Shown piece after piece: positions 47,025 through 59,838 of a DNA stretch of 64,000 bases. The stretch lies in NCBI GenBank assembly GCA_963971425.1, contig OZ020517.1, forward strand, positions 24,004,462 through 24,068,461, in the 5' to 3' direction. The stretch's first letter is position 1. Each line of letters begins with the position of its first letter. Source of the DNA: Bryoerythrophyllum caledonicum. Its lineage: Eukaryota > Streptophyta > Bryopsida > Pottiales > Pottiaceae. Under the pieces are notes generated by a model, which did no database searches, was not told the origin of the DNA, and was given only the letters and a program-made list of their open reading frames with translations. The position numbers and the translations under genes were made by a program.

Positions 47025-47795
47025 ACTTACGGTCTTAGTACTTTCTTTTTCATACACTCTTGAGCTTGAATTTGAATGTAGTTATTCTTAGCCACTAGTG
47101 TGGTGATTCTTGATTTTTTTTACTAAAATTGATTCTTGAAGACTCTTGAAATGGATTTTGGATCCAAAATTCATTTCAGGGGTCATGGATATTATAAAAT
47201 ATTTACAAAACATCTTAACTCAAGTCCCTCTAAATTTCATGCCCTTCAAGACACAAAACTATGCACAAGATTATGTTGATACAATTCACAAGATTTAACC
47301 AGGATAGCGACATAGTTCAATGATACCTTGCATAGGCACAAATTTGATAAAACAACTCTAGTACATGTAGTCACCGTCTTTGTACTCTAATCCTTACACT
47401 CGTTCTTGAACTTGGGCTTGGTTGTAACTACTGTGAGCAGCTAGGATGATGATTCTCAAATGTTTTGTAAAATTGGCAAGTCTTGAGATTGGTTTCGGAG
47501 TTGAAACTCATATCAAAGGTCACCAATTCTACGAATCATTTAAGAATAATTATTACAACTCAGTTGTAATATCCTTGAATCTTAGTCGTTCACGACACAA
47601 GTCCATGCACAAGACCATGTTCACACATTGCACAAGACTTGACTAAAATAGCGGCATAACTCAATGACACTTTTCATAGACATGAATTATGAATAAAAGA
47701 AATAGCTTCAGTACAAGCACTCACAATCTTTGAGCTTTCATCTCTACACGTGTTCTTGAGCTTGTGGTCGGTTGCAATTATTCTCGGCTAAGACG
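47025..47795. repeat. diverged tandem repeat, period about 340-360 bp, at least three copies
   Basis: The block ending ...ttcttgagcttg..ttg.aa.tatt near 47025-47101 recurs near 47361-47440 and 47718-47791. The longer blocks between share catgcacaaga.(c/t)atgtt and caagactt/caagattt followed by agcg.cata. Identity is modest, so this is an old satellite-like array. Related shorter strings (aatttgggttacggatccaa, aatttgggtttttggatccg) occur near 46503 and 46748. Confidence 0.65.
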
Positions 47796-48891
47796 CTGAA
47801 AATTTATCCTTTCACCCCCAGATATCCTAACTTTGTCACACCTCTAGAAAATCTTACCTCAGTTTTTGCTCAAACTCCCTCTCACCATCTTCCATTGCAT
47901 ACCTACTACTGTAGCATCCCATCGTCAAAGCAATACATCTCCCATGTACCCGCCATAGCAACGTATGTCATAGCAGTTTCTGTTACACAAGGCATAGTGA
48001 TCACAACCTTAGTAACCGAGTACAAAAGCAGCACAAGAAAAGTGTGGAGAGTAATATAGGAGACTACAAGCTGTTTGACAATTTGAGCGAGAAAAAGTAC
48101 TACCTGAACGTACGACCCTCATCAGCATTTGTTCAAAAATCTGCGGCCGTAGACAATCTGTTCCAGCTCGCCTGAGAAGCGGCGCACCTGTAGCGCCATT
48201 CAAACCGCAGTCCACACTCTGTCGTCCAGACACCGTCGCAAGAAACGCCAAGAGTATTACCCTTTAAACTGTAAAACTAGTACAAGAACCGGCCAAGCAC
48301 GAGTCCGGAGTCTGCTAGAGAATCTACAGTGTATAAGAGTAAGCCGTTCAAGTCGTTCCTAGCGATTGGAGTAGTCATCATAACAAGGAGTAAGAGCACG
48401 TAGTAGGACCGGCCGAACCAGCTTCGTGTTAAAAGAATGTCCAGCAACAAAAGTACCTGACCAAGGCTAGAAATCCAACCTCCTTTCCAAGTTCTATCTC
48501 TTATAAACCTCCATAATGTTGTTTTATCAATTCATGTAGCCACAAGATTTATTTTGCAAATCCAAATGCGGACCTCTCCAATATATTAATAATGAAAATA
48601 TTTTTTTCATAACGAGGTAACCATTATTATGGCACCTTTCACAAGAGTATATGGTATTATATTAGATGTCATATTAGAGGTCTTCATATATCTATCATTT
48701 TCAGTCTTTGATATGTATGTGTTTACAACTTTATTTAAAAGTTATTAGATATTTCTTCTTGACTATCTTAAACCCAAGAGGCCCTCAAAGTAAGCTGTGG
48801 GAAGGGAAAGGTGTCAAGGTCAAAGGAAGAAAAATGGAATTCATCTCTTTAGACAATCGTTGTAACATTATTTTTATTTTTTTATTGCAGA
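47796..48891. other. sequence before the LINE ORF1, probably element 5' region
   Basis: No gene is supported. 48.0-48.45 kb is GC-richer and unlike its surroundings; 48.5-48.89 kb leads straight into the LINE ORF1 and may be its 5' UTR. The 5' end of the LINE could not be fixed. Confidence 0.35.
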
Positions 48892-50468
48892 ATGTCTCAT
48901 GTTCATGCTGCCTCAACTTCTACAGGACCTGAATTAATGGAAGTAATAATAGAGAGTGTTTGTGGTACGTTGTCCACACAAAAGCGGTCTAATGTTGATT
49001 TCACTTCCTTCCCAAGCCAAAAGAAGGTCAGTGCAACTAGTTTGCCCCAACCTCTATATTGGTTGGCATTTAACACATTAAACACCATGGCTATGACAGA
49101 AAACAGTCTAAAAAAACCAATTCACACCATAAATGAGTTTGTGGAGATGAGCTGAATAAAGAAGAGGCAAAAAAGAAGGTAGAAGTTCTTCCCTCTTTCC
49201 CACATGCGATTTAAGAGGAATGGCCCTCTAAGAGATTGGATGAGAAAGACGGTCATCATTTCAAACTAACTCAACTTCCAAGTGAAGTTGAGGCAGATGA
49301 AAATGGATTTGCCCTTGACTATCATGTCGCAGTCTTTTTCAACTTGGAGATTTGAAAGTGTGGACAATAGATGTTGTTCAAGAGATGGTGAAAGAAAGAT
49401 TGATAGCCATGGGAATTGAACTTGAGGAAATTTTAGGGGAGCCTTTAGCAATCGCGTGTTATTATAAAACAAACAGATGGAGTTACAACTTACACTATTA
49501 AAATTCATATCAAAATCCTAAGATAGATGGGGTTGATCTCTTTCGTGGCTCTAGATCATTTATTCTAGCTCTTGGAGAAGGAATCTCAAACCGTGGCAAG
49601 GTTTGCAAAAGTTATGACTCTTTAGCACTTGCCAACCTTCTTTCCGTCAAAATATCTGGACCTAACCTAGTCGATTAACAATGGTATAAAATTCACAAAG
49701 AAATTGTCCAAGAAGGTTTCGCGAGGGGTTTTGATTATGACGTCACCAACATACAGAAAATAGTTGACTTAGAGTTTGAATGGGTAATAAAAACCTTCAT
49801 CCGAACAAGCTCAAAAGATCAAAGACCATAAGGTGGCACTTTGCAACGGAGGAAAAAATGAGTGACAAAAACAAGGTTAAAAAGAACGCATTATTTCTTA
49901 TAGTGAGAAATGTAAACAAAATAAAAAGCATTGATGAATTAGAAAAGAGTCTTGAGGCGTATTTTGGTAAAGAGAATGCGAAGGATGTCTTTTTCAAAAT
50001 GGAGCATGGCAAATACGTCAGGATTTGCAACATCCACTGCTTCAATCCCGCGGTTCACAAGAAACATGTTAACACGAGCGGCAAGATATTGGGAAAATAT
50101 GTTGAATTTATTTTTCACCCCAAAAGTCTGAATGGCATAAGTGCACCTTCCACCAAGCTCGTCACCAAATGGGGTTACACCGATGTAAGCTCCGCGATAG
50201 CTAACGCGGTGATTGTATTGGAAAATGCTTCAAAGTTGGATTCTCAAGAGAAAAGTCACAACAGATAATTCAAAGCAAAGTGAAGTACGGCATCGATCAC
50301 AGTATCGTTAAAGTTCGACGAGAGACGACCACAATGAAGCAAAAAATTGCGGAGGAAGCCCGCCAATATGGAGACACTATCCAAGCGATATCCGCACGAA
50401 CACTCCGCGGTGAGATGGGCACACTTCGGATGACTCTCATCCAAACTATTAAGGCTCATGAAGCATAG
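48892..50468 (+). pseudogene. LINE ORF1 protein (RNA-binding type), broken
   Basis: Starts MSHVHAASTSTGPELMEVII, with DFTSFPSQKKVSATSLPQPL and TINEFVEMS, then a stop. It resumes in other frames (DLFRGSRSFILALGEGISNR; SYDSLALANLLSVKISGPN). The piece 49780-50268 is open and contains an RRM-like fold pattern, NALFLIVRNVNKIKS ... YVRICNIHCFNPAVHKK ... GKYVEFIFHPKSLNG. A last frame, 50280-50468 (KVRRETTTMKQKIAEEARQY), is coil-like. I believe related proteins are repeated in early-diverging plant genomes, but cannot confirm this here. Confidence 0.65.
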
Positions 50469-50953
50469 GCATTCGAACGAGAGGTTGAGGCATCTCGGGA
50501 GGAAGATACATCTCATAAGAGTCTGTTCATCATGGAAAAATAAATGGATATGACAAACTAGTTTGTTCACCCATCGCGGTGGTATATAATGTAATATAAT
50601 TTTTGTACTGATAATAAAAATTCCAAAAAGACATATATAAAATTTCAAAATCAAATAAAGTATTACTATAATACTATAGTATATTTATATACCAAACAAA
50701 AAAACCAAAACAAAAAATAAAAACTTCTTATAAACAAACAAAAAGAAGAAATATATTTCTATGGTACATTCAAAACCAAACACAAAATGAATATAAAACA
50801 CAATACAAACAACACATCAAAATACACACCACACAACAACAATAATAATAACAATACCATCAACGCTACTCACACTTCGACCAATAATCCTATTACAATT
50901 AGCAACAATATCTCATTACACATTTAACGCATCAAACTTTCTTTTATAGATGT

Positions 50954-50980
50954 GGAGATATTGAAAATAACCCAGGTCCG
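50954..50980 (+). other. 2A-like ribosome-skipping motif at the ORF2 N-terminus
   Basis: The codons read GDIENNPGP, an exact match to the 2A consensus D-[VI]-E-x-N-P-G-P, preceded by HLTHQTFFYRC. The frame is open from a stop at 50900 and continues MPNLLQKHPPLY, stop, then coding-like sequence (YFTPSTIKLYPEYQHLTQSF) in the same frame toward the endonuclease. In other LINEs such motifs near the start of an ORF are known to split the product co-translationally. This copy is decayed and probably not translated. Confidence 0.75.
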
Positions 50981-51678
50981 ATGCCTAACCTTCTCCAAAA
51001 ACATCCACCATTATATTGACGACGTGCAAAAACATATTTTACTCCTTCTACAATTAAATTATACCCTGAATATCAGCATTTAACACAATCTTTTGTACAT
51101 TTCCTTAAACCAAACCATAACCAACGCATAGAATAAAGCGGTCAATTTCCATACCTCAATCAATATATAAATAGTTTAAATATTTACATAGCCCTTTATA
51201 TTTGATACACTATAATTATTATTGTTCGTCCTTCAGTAATAACTTGCAATCATATCCTTTCTTATCCAGATAATATCAACATTACAATGGACTACAACAC
51301 TTCTGCAAAAGATGACTTTCCTCACAAATATCCCCAAACAACACATCCACATAACACATACATATACAAACTTCCAAAATAACTTCAACCACATTCTTAC
51401 AAATAAAACCTCAATCCATGAAGAACTATATCACTTCTTATGCACTGAAATATCAATCCCATACTAAAAAATCTCAAAGATATATTCCCTTATCTATCCG
51501 AGAACTTACTAAATGAAACTTATCGCATTTTCCAACCTATACCTGAATATTTACACCCCCTTCCCCCCCTTCTCCCATCGCACCACCTTTAAAATCCATA
51601 CTCACTAATAGAACATAAACCCACATTATCACCTGGAATACCTCCCACCTCCACACCTCACTTCCGAACATTCAAAAC

Positions 51679-52632
51679 ATGCTTCATAACACTACAAACA
51701 CTCCTGCAGTCATAAACATCCAAGAAACAAAATTAACTGCAAAAAAATCAACCACATATATACAAAAATTATTCCTAGATTATAAACTCATCTTTTACAA
51801 CACACATACACTTACACGATGCATTCAATGCAAATTTTCCTATACTCCTGCTAGAGCAAGCCTTACTACCATGATACATAACAAATATGCATTCCCTGGT
51901 AATATTTCAAAAATTCCAACACTAGCCTCCATCTCACCATATCTTCAAATAATCCGAATAGCAAACCAACCATTACAAACTTGGTTAATGATAAACATCT
52001 ACATGCCTACACATCCCAAAGATCTTAGACTCATTAGTTATATCAAAAACACTATTTCTAAAACTCTTAACAACCATCAAAATCATGTACATCTTTTATG
52101 TGGTGACTTTAATAGAGATATTGCTCTAATTGGCCGTACAATTGATAATATATACATCAACCCAACAACTGACGATATACAATGCAAGTTATTCACCACA
52201 AACAACAATCTAACCTACATTCCTACAAATACATCTTACTCAAAACAAGGAGGTCTCCACTACGCTACCACTAGCCTAATTGTCGGATTCTACATGAATT
52301 CTACTAACCACCTCAACATCACATCAACCACTAATACCAGTCTAAATCTAAATTTAGACCATTATTCCATTCGCTTACATTTACCACCAAACACACTAAT
52401 ATCTAGATTACCCCCTCCGGTGAAAACACCAACCAAAAGAATTCTCAATCCCATTCCTCCACATAACATTTCACTCTTCATAATTCAATTTATGAAAACA
52501 AATTCACATAGCATTGATAATCTCATAGATACCAACTTTCACTTAACACAGACACAATGGCACGCAACATGTATAACCTTGGAAACACTTATCCCTAACT
52601 TATCTAATACCCCTGAAAAATATATGCTCTGA
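51679..52632 (+). pseudogene. LINE ORF2 endonuclease domain
   Basis: 317 open codons with VINIQETKLTAKKS (catalytic Glu), INIYMPTHPKDLR and LLCGDFNRDIALIG (Asp/Asn), matching the apurinic/apyrimidinic-type endonuclease of LINEs. A later NLDHYSIRLHLP corresponds to the (S)DHxxI end motif. The first ATG is arbitrary; the domain starts slightly upstream in the damaged ORF2. Confidence 0.82.
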
Positions 52633-53286
52633 AACTCCTCTACCACAACTCACCAAACGCACGGTGCACCACTCAACAAGGTGGTTTTCTCCCTAGAAAA
52701 CTCTCTAAACAATGGAAAAAACACATTTCTACATATCACTTTATACGGAAAATAATCTATATAGTTAATAACAACAACAACTGGAGAAATCACCCTATCA
52801 TAAATACAATCTAAAATCACATTTATGTTCAAATACCACCACCTCCGGCCAACTCTATACCACACAAAGATTGGCTCCAAAATATTGCAATCATTGCCAA
52901 AAACGCTAATCACTTCATTAGAAAAATCACCACCAAATACTCCAGAGATTCTGTTAAAATAGCAATCTCTAAATACAATTTTTTTTCAAAAGCCCAAAGA
53001 AAATAAACAAAAGAGTATTCAAAGACAACACCTCATGTCCATTAGATTGAATTATAGATCGACACAACAATCTAATTACAAACCCTGAAGATATTGCACA
53101 CGAAATATATTTACAACAATCTATAAATAACTACCCCACTATTCCTACTTGCTATTATCAACCACAACATCCTTCCACTTGTACATGTGGAGTGCGACAA
53201 TACCCTTGGCACGACTTAGATGGCTTTACACTTGAAAAATGTGGGAAACAACAAATTCTTCTCTATGATTAATTTATCCAAGAACT

Positions 53287-54063
53287 CCACGATTTATGCT
53301 TAAAAACCTTGGTAATAACAAAGCTCCTGGTCCAGACAAAATCCATTATTTTATTCTCAAAAATCTTCCTTCGCGTCTCCAAATCTTACTATTTACATTT
53401 TTCAAACATTCCTATAAACAAAAACAAATCCCAGCCTCCTAGAAGACTAGTCTAACAATTTTACTACATAAAAAAGGAAATCCATCATATTTATCCAATC
53501 ACAGACCAATTGCACTTGTAAATACAATATATAAATTATTCACGAGCACTCTAACATCCATCTTATCCTCCTACGGTGAAAAACACTGCATTCTTCATAA
53601 CAGCTCGGAGGGCTTTAGAGCAAAAAGAGGAACAACTAGACAACTTCAAACTATCATTGCTGCCCTTAAAGACGCCAAGTTTACAAACCAAGACATTTAT
53701 ATTTCGTATAAAGATTTCAAAAATGGTTTTGGATCCATTGATCACGCTAGACTACTTGCTATCATGCACAACTCAGGGTATCTTTTAGACGCCGTTGCTC
53801 TCATTGGTAGTATATACTCTCAATCCAATACTACATTTATAGGTGAACATTTTGGACAAACTCGCCCAATTCCCATTCAACGAGGAACTATCCAAGGAGA
53901 CACACTAAGTCCGTATCTCTTCATCATTTTCCTTGAACCATTACTCCAATGGCTGCAATGTGGTAATAATCGTTATACTTTTCAAACATCCAAAACTACT
54001 ATCAATTTTATTACATATGCTAAAGATCTAGCACCTCTAACAGCCCAATTACATTCCATATAA
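53287..54063 (+). pseudogene. LINE ORF2 reverse transcriptase domain
   Basis: One frame with an internal TAG (near 53443) carries NKAPGPDKIHYFILKNLP, NHRPIALVNTIYKLF, EGFRAKRGTTRQLQT, the palm D block in IYISYKDFKNGFGSIDHARL, GTIQGDTLSPYLFIIFLEPL and YAKDLAPL (54016-54027). The last should be YADD, so the catalytic pair is broken. This is a non-LTR reverse transcriptase. Confidence 0.85.
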
Positions 54064-54775
54064 ACCCAACTTGACAACCTTGACAGATTCTGTCAGTGGA
54101 CCGGAATGGACCTTGGAGTCTCTAAATGTGCACTAACACATAGCCCTAACAAATAAAAAATGAACCCAACCAAATTCAAAGCCCATCTTCAAGCAACATA
54201 TATTAACTTCCGTGGACAACCTATACCTACTTTATACCAAAACGAATCATACCCCTATCTTGGAATCGAATTTGTAGCTTCTTTAAAATGGAGATATAAA
54301 TACACGCCACGACCACTAAATTGATTAAACAATGCAATGATCTTAAAATATGCCCCTTTATAATGAAACAGAAAATCCATATAGCAGATACCGTAATAAA
54401 AGCAGGCATAGCATACACCTTTTACTTTGTACCATATTCCATGCCTGCCATTAAAAAGTTAGATAAGAAAATTATTGCACTTCATAAAACTACTTGTGGT
54501 CTCTCCAAATGCATGTCAAACATAATAACCCAACTCCCAATAAACCTTTATGGAATGCATACTTTCAATGTATAGGAGATCAATTACTCAAAGCACTTAA
54601 CGACACAGGAAAAATCGGAATCATATATTACAGTCTCCTAAAATTCATCCTCACTAAATACAGAGGATCTCAACTCCTAACCTACTTTAAAAAATCGGAT
54701 TGCATACATTCCCCCATCACCCGTACTATATTTTTACTAAGACCCATGCGGGCATTGCAATTCAATTAAAGAAGG
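54064..54775 (+). pseudogene. LINE ORF2 C-terminal region
   Basis: Follows RT in shifting frames: QLDNLDRFCQWTGMDLGVSK, YPYLGIEFVASLKW, KQKIHIADTVIKAGIAYTFY and LLKFILTKYRGSQLL. These resemble the connection region after RT in LINEs. Many stops are present. It ends near an IFLLRPMRALQFN-like terminus. Confidence 0.7.
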
Positions 54776-56039
54776 TGCTCACTAGCTTCTTTTTTTTTTC
54801 TTTTGCAAGATTTTCAACTAGCCACTAATAGAACATCCTTCCAAATTATTAGCAAACCCATATTTGACAGCAATGCTCTTTTGTCGGTTTGTTGCCAGGA
54901 AAAAAAGCCATGGTGCTCACATGCTTGGCATAACAAAATAGAAGTGTCCAAAATGTTTAGGATTGGAAATCCATGTTTGTTGACTAATAGCTCATGTTAC
55001 AAATTTGTTTAGCTAAAATCAGCAGATTTGTTGGTGTTAGATTCTCATGCTGCTCATCAGTAGGCTAGATTACCGATTGCAGGCTTTTCGAGGCCTCAAT
55101 CTTTATAAAGTTGTACAAGGGTGATAATGTAGAGCTTGAGCTTGAGAACTTGGTTGTTTGAGCATTAAGAGGTTCAGTGGCAGGATGATGAAAAGTACAT
55201 GAAACAATTTTTCTTTAAGGGGCAAAATGTTGCTTAAAAGTGAAATTTTTTGGGAGGTACCAAAAATCTACCAATATTGGGTAATCACAATAGGTTTATA
55301 GTGTTAGATCACGATCTAATGGAATGACATGTGTGCTAGGATTCTATTATCCATGCTGGGTGTGTTGTTTTATCGTACGGTGCCCTTCTCCTAATTTTCT
55401 TCATATGTTGCCACCTGGCAAAATTGTAGGGTTCGAATTTCATTTTGGTGTCCGGAAAAAAGACTTGGTTCTGAGCCAATGCCAGAGCGCCGCGTATTTG
55501 TTGCGAGAGTTATTGTCAATTACTACTGCATATGTCGCTAGTTTAATATTGTTACTATAACAAAGATTACACACAAACTAATCTTTTTGCGATTCATGAG
55601 ATGATAAGTGGGAGTGGAATCAATTTGTTTATTGGCAATTGATACTTTGAGGCAACAATATTGTCTTTTTGGAGGCTTGGAGGTTCGATTGATTAGCATG
55701 TCCTTGAGTTGCTCATTTTGAAAAACTTGCGATTCACAAAATTCATGCTTAAGATTTACATTGCGTGAAATTGCATGTACGCGTCATGCGCTCTTGAGTT
55801 TCATAGTCTAGTGGGTTGGCTGACTGCTAAGCTGCTTGCTCACTCCGACTTAAGTGGGAGTTAAGGGTGTCATTGCTTCAGTTGTCATCTACAATGGTTG
55901 TTGTCCGGTCCGCGTTAGTTTGATGCTATTATTGAATTCCAAGTATTGGCTCTTCGTCTTTGTCATTTTGGCCCACACCACGGGCCCTTCTGTATGTGTT
56001 GATACCTTGGAGCTATTTTAAATCTATTGCAATGTGCAT
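54776..56039. other. decayed DNA downstream of the LINE
   Basis: A T-rich tract (54787-54805) follows the LINE. Short coding-like pieces exist on the plus strand (for example 54803-55012), but I recognise none. No gene is supported. Confidence 0.35.
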
Positions 56040-56282
56040 TGAAAGCGTAGGAAATGTGAGTTGTAGTCAGAGCGGAGGCATGTTTGTCCGTAACAATCTT
56101 TGGAAGAGAAAGGCGATTTTAGAGAAATTAAGACGCAATAGGTCCAACCTCATTGTGCCTCTACTGACTCCAAATGGTCCGCCTCTGTCGACTTTGCCCG
56201 AAGCCTCTAATGTTGTTGAAATCATCTATGCTTTAAAAAGGCGCAATACTAGCCAGAAAGTGAAGGAGCACTGAGTACCCCT

Positions 56283-56880
56283 ATGAAGTTTAAGCTCATG
56301 AACAATGACCAGCCCGGACAAGTGCACGATTTTGCTCGCAATTGGCACTCATTTCTAAGGAACAATTTCATCGAGCAAGGGGATTTTCTACTGTTTCAAG
56401 TGGTGGCACAGTCTTTAATTATGGCACAAATGTATCCTTTGGAGGACAACAATCCATATGGCAAGGACAAAGTCAACGGAGAGGAGGAGCACCACAACAA
56501 CTTTACAGGATCATTCGCAAGTCCCATGGTCCAAAATGCAAGAGTGCGAAGCTTGTACATCCTAAACCTTTGGCTGACCTTGACTTCAATTTGAGTGACT
56601 TGTCTCCTTGTGGAATTATGAAATGCAACTAAATTTTTTACGTAGAACATCCTTACATACTTCTCCCTTGGAGAAGTTTGAAGACATTGTGTATATCCTC
56701 ACCGACCCGCTCTACACCTACGACGTGAAGTCCGCCGCATATGTCAATGAGAGACAAACCAATTGTTTCCTCACGACGGGTTGGAAGTAGTTCTACTTGA
56801 CAAATGGCTTAAAAATAGGGGATCACGTGAAATTCATACTCCCAGGAGAGGGTTGTTTCATGGTCACCGTTGAAGCCTAA
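56283..56880 (+). pseudogene. B3 DNA-binding domain protein (two-domain, REM-like), broken
   Basis: Two half-domains carry the C-terminal B3 pattern W..F...N.(L/I)..GD...F. The first is HDFARNWHSFLRNNFIEQGD followed by FLLFQVV (about 56325-56405). The second is TGWK, an in-frame TAG at 56788, then FYLTNGLKIGDHVKFILPGE and CFMVTVEA to a stop at 56880, preceded by VYILTDPLYTYDVKSAAYVN. B3 proteins are plant-specific transcription factors, and paired B3 domains suggest the REM group. The internal TAG and frame changes between the halves indicate a pseudogene. A coding-like stretch upstream (56040-56274) may belong to it. Confidence 0.5.
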
Positions 56881-59838
56881 ACAATGCCATGGTGTTAGCT
56901 GCATTGCCGAGTCTTGACTTCCCAGCGTCTAAACCCTTAGCCGTCCTCTTTCTTGGCATCCTTGCTATTGAGTTGATACACATTGCTACTCTTTGACGTA
57001 CTATTCTTTGACGTGTTACTCTTTGAAGTTTGCGTCGTTGTAAGCTTAGTTTTGTGCGTTTCGTGCATGTTCTTGAGAATTTTGTTCTACCTCTGTTGTG
57101 AGACTTTTGCATACTTTTTTAATGTTTGTCGCCAAATTTTTCTCTCTTGTGCATGATTCTCACAAGCCTAAAGTAATACACAAAAAGTGTTGTAGCCAAA
57201 ACTTTTGATTTTGAAGAAAAAAGCCCATGTGTATCGCCACCTCCTGGCACCAAAAACTACATATAAGTTGTCGTACTTCTCTTCAATTTTTATTTTTTAG
57301 ATGTGAAGTTATTTTTCCAAACAAAAAATTTAGTGTAGCCACTAATTCTTCACAAACTCTCAAAGTGTGCCTTGCTCGCTCCGAACTAAAAAAATTAAAA
57401 TTAACTCTGACATAAATTCTATCCGGGGACTATGAAATATAGTGCAAGTATAGTGCAAGTATGATTGAAGTATAGAGCAAGTATAGTGCAAGTAAAGTGC
57501 AAGTTGATTGACCGAAGGATGTTGAATTTGCAGCGGATTTTCCAAGGAATCATTGAACGTTGTAAAACACTTCATTTTAAATACCTAACTAGCTACTAAC
57601 AACATGATTTAAACTTTGAATTTAGATTACTTATATGAAATTAAAAGATAATTCCACTACAAAATCCCGCCTTCAGGAACTCCAAATTTGAACCCAATTC
57701 ACTTTCACTAGGACTTTTTTTCATTTCTTTATCTTCAACTTTGAAATGGATGCCGTCAAATAATTCATCATAATTCATTGATAGTAGCTGTCATTTTATT
57801 TTTGATTACCAGCTTAAGTTTTATTGTAACCACAAGCTTTAACTTTGATATATCAAATATTTTTCCAAAAGTTCTTGTAATATTAAAAAACTGGTAAACA
57901 CATCTTGGGATTTTTACACAATTTAATGTCCTACATGTTGTTTGTATATGATATATGGAAGATGTAGGATATCAAAATACCTTCTTTAATGATTTTTAAG
58001 ATTCACAATGTTTCTTCTTATTATTATAATTTAATTGAATTTCGCCATAATTTTTTTAAGCAAGTTTTTACTTGAGGTAATTATGGATATCCGTTTCAAA
58101 CTAAGTCCGACATACATTAACTTGCTCAGTTTAGATAATACTAATTTAAATAATTAATTATTTTATAATTAATTATTTTGAATTATAATTTGTTTTAAAT
58201 TTAGTCTAATTTAATATGATTTGGATACTTTGATTTCAATTTTATTAAATCTAAATTGGTTTCATATATATCCAAAATAGTTGAATAAATATATTCTAAT
58301 CTAATTTTATGTAAGAGCTTGTATTGTACCTATATTTGAGCAAACACTGAAACTTCTTTATTGTTACCATAACGTTCCCACTATCACATGTCCATACTAA
58401 AATGATGTTACAACAAAGAAATGATTTCATCAAAATTAAAATGGTTGTGACCTACCATACTATCTTGATTTTAATGGTTTTTTTTCAATTTAGGATTCTG
58501 TAATATAATAGAAGGTGGCGTAAATGAAGTTAGAGTGTATTCTATCCTACAACTCTACACCACTAAATTGTGAGTCGTTAATGTGGTCTTCTAAAATTAA
58601 TCTAAGGGGATACAAAGCCAATGGGTATAATCAATTTATTGGCGTATGTTGGCTTAGTGGGGTGAAAATCTTTTGTGAGATGGCGCTTGTGTTTGAAATT
58701 GCCAATGTGAGATGTAAGCTCGATTGTAGCTACACTTGTCCTTGCTCAAAATAAATGAGCCATGAGCTAGGTGAACATTATTGAAGAAAAGATGAAGCAA
58801 GAAGGATGAATGTAGATTGTCTCAAGGATCAACAAAAAGAGGCCATCTATACTTCGTTGGCATAAGCCTTAAACCTGGTTTATGCATGTACATCAGCCTA
58901 CAAATTTAAATATGTGAAAACATCACATGATATATGAAACTGCCATAAATGGTGTTTTTACAAATAACTTAAAAAACGCAACCATGGTGAAAAATGGTGG
59001 CCAAAGAGGGCGTTCCTAGTATTACTCATAGATCAATTATTCACATTCATCAACTTGGGATGAAGAAATTAATAGGGCTACAATATTGACACTATACATC
59101 TAAAACTGCCACATAGAGATGTCACAATGTTTTCACAAATACTATATTTTCAAATATTTATTCAAAAGCTCAAGAATTCAATGTGACTTGTCAAGTGAGT
59201 TGCACAACAAAACATGAATGTCAAAAGATGGACATTGACTATGATATTAGGTGTAGCTTGATATTTATCATTTCTTACCTCACCATGTAACTCATTAAAA
59301 ATGTAAACAAGTTGAAATTTAGGGATTGCTATACAATGAGGTAAATTGCAATAATGTCAAGCCAAGCTATGAGCAGAGGAAACCTTATACTAAATGTACA
59401 CATGCAATTTCTTTTCTACTCAAATATTTTTGACCGTTGACAGATAGTGTTAGATTTACATTTACTATTCACCACATGTAGGCCAAGTTAGCCAACATTT
59501 AGAGTTTTAGGTATGTAGTGCTGCTAACACTAAATTCCATAGGCAGTGTAGTCACCATGGCTATACTCTCCTTTCTCTTGTTCATGTTTTAACTCATGTA
59601 TCATCGAAGCCAAGAGAGTCATTAAAAATATGTCAAAGAAACAACTCACAACATAAGCACCACAATCAGAACACTAAAGTTTTGTTGGTATGCATACTAA
59701 GTTGCATATAAAAATTCTAAATATTTCATAATATAATCTATTCGAAACGTACTCAAACAAGACTCAAAACATATTAGAGTTTTTCTGAAAGTAAAGGAGG
59801 GTGACCCCACATGCCACCCCAAATCTTAGGGTCTTATG
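56881..59838. other. gene-poor AT-rich DNA
   Basis: No supported gene. A short imperfect repeat, tactctttgacgt(a/g)t, occurs at 56985-57030. 57.5-59.8 kb is AT-rich, with open frames below 80 codons and no motifs. Confidence 0.4.
57438..57503. repeat. 11-bp minisatellite, six copies
   Basis: Six consecutive units of tatagtgcaag with single-base variants (tatgattgaag, tatagagcaag, taaagtgcaag). Confidence 0.9.

Larger units (their letters stand above)
48892..54775 (+). mobile_element. non-LTR retrotransposon (LINE), two ORFs, decayed
   Basis: Same-strand order: ORF1 with an RRM-like segment and a C-terminal coil, a spacer, a 2A-like motif, apurinic-type endonuclease, reverse transcriptase and a C-terminal region. 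This is LINE architecture. Codon use in ORF2 is strongly A/C-rich. There are stops and frameshifts in both ORFs, and the RT active site reads YAKD. No clear poly(A) tail or target duplication was found, so both ends are approximate. Clade assignment would need a phylogeny. Confidence 0.85.
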
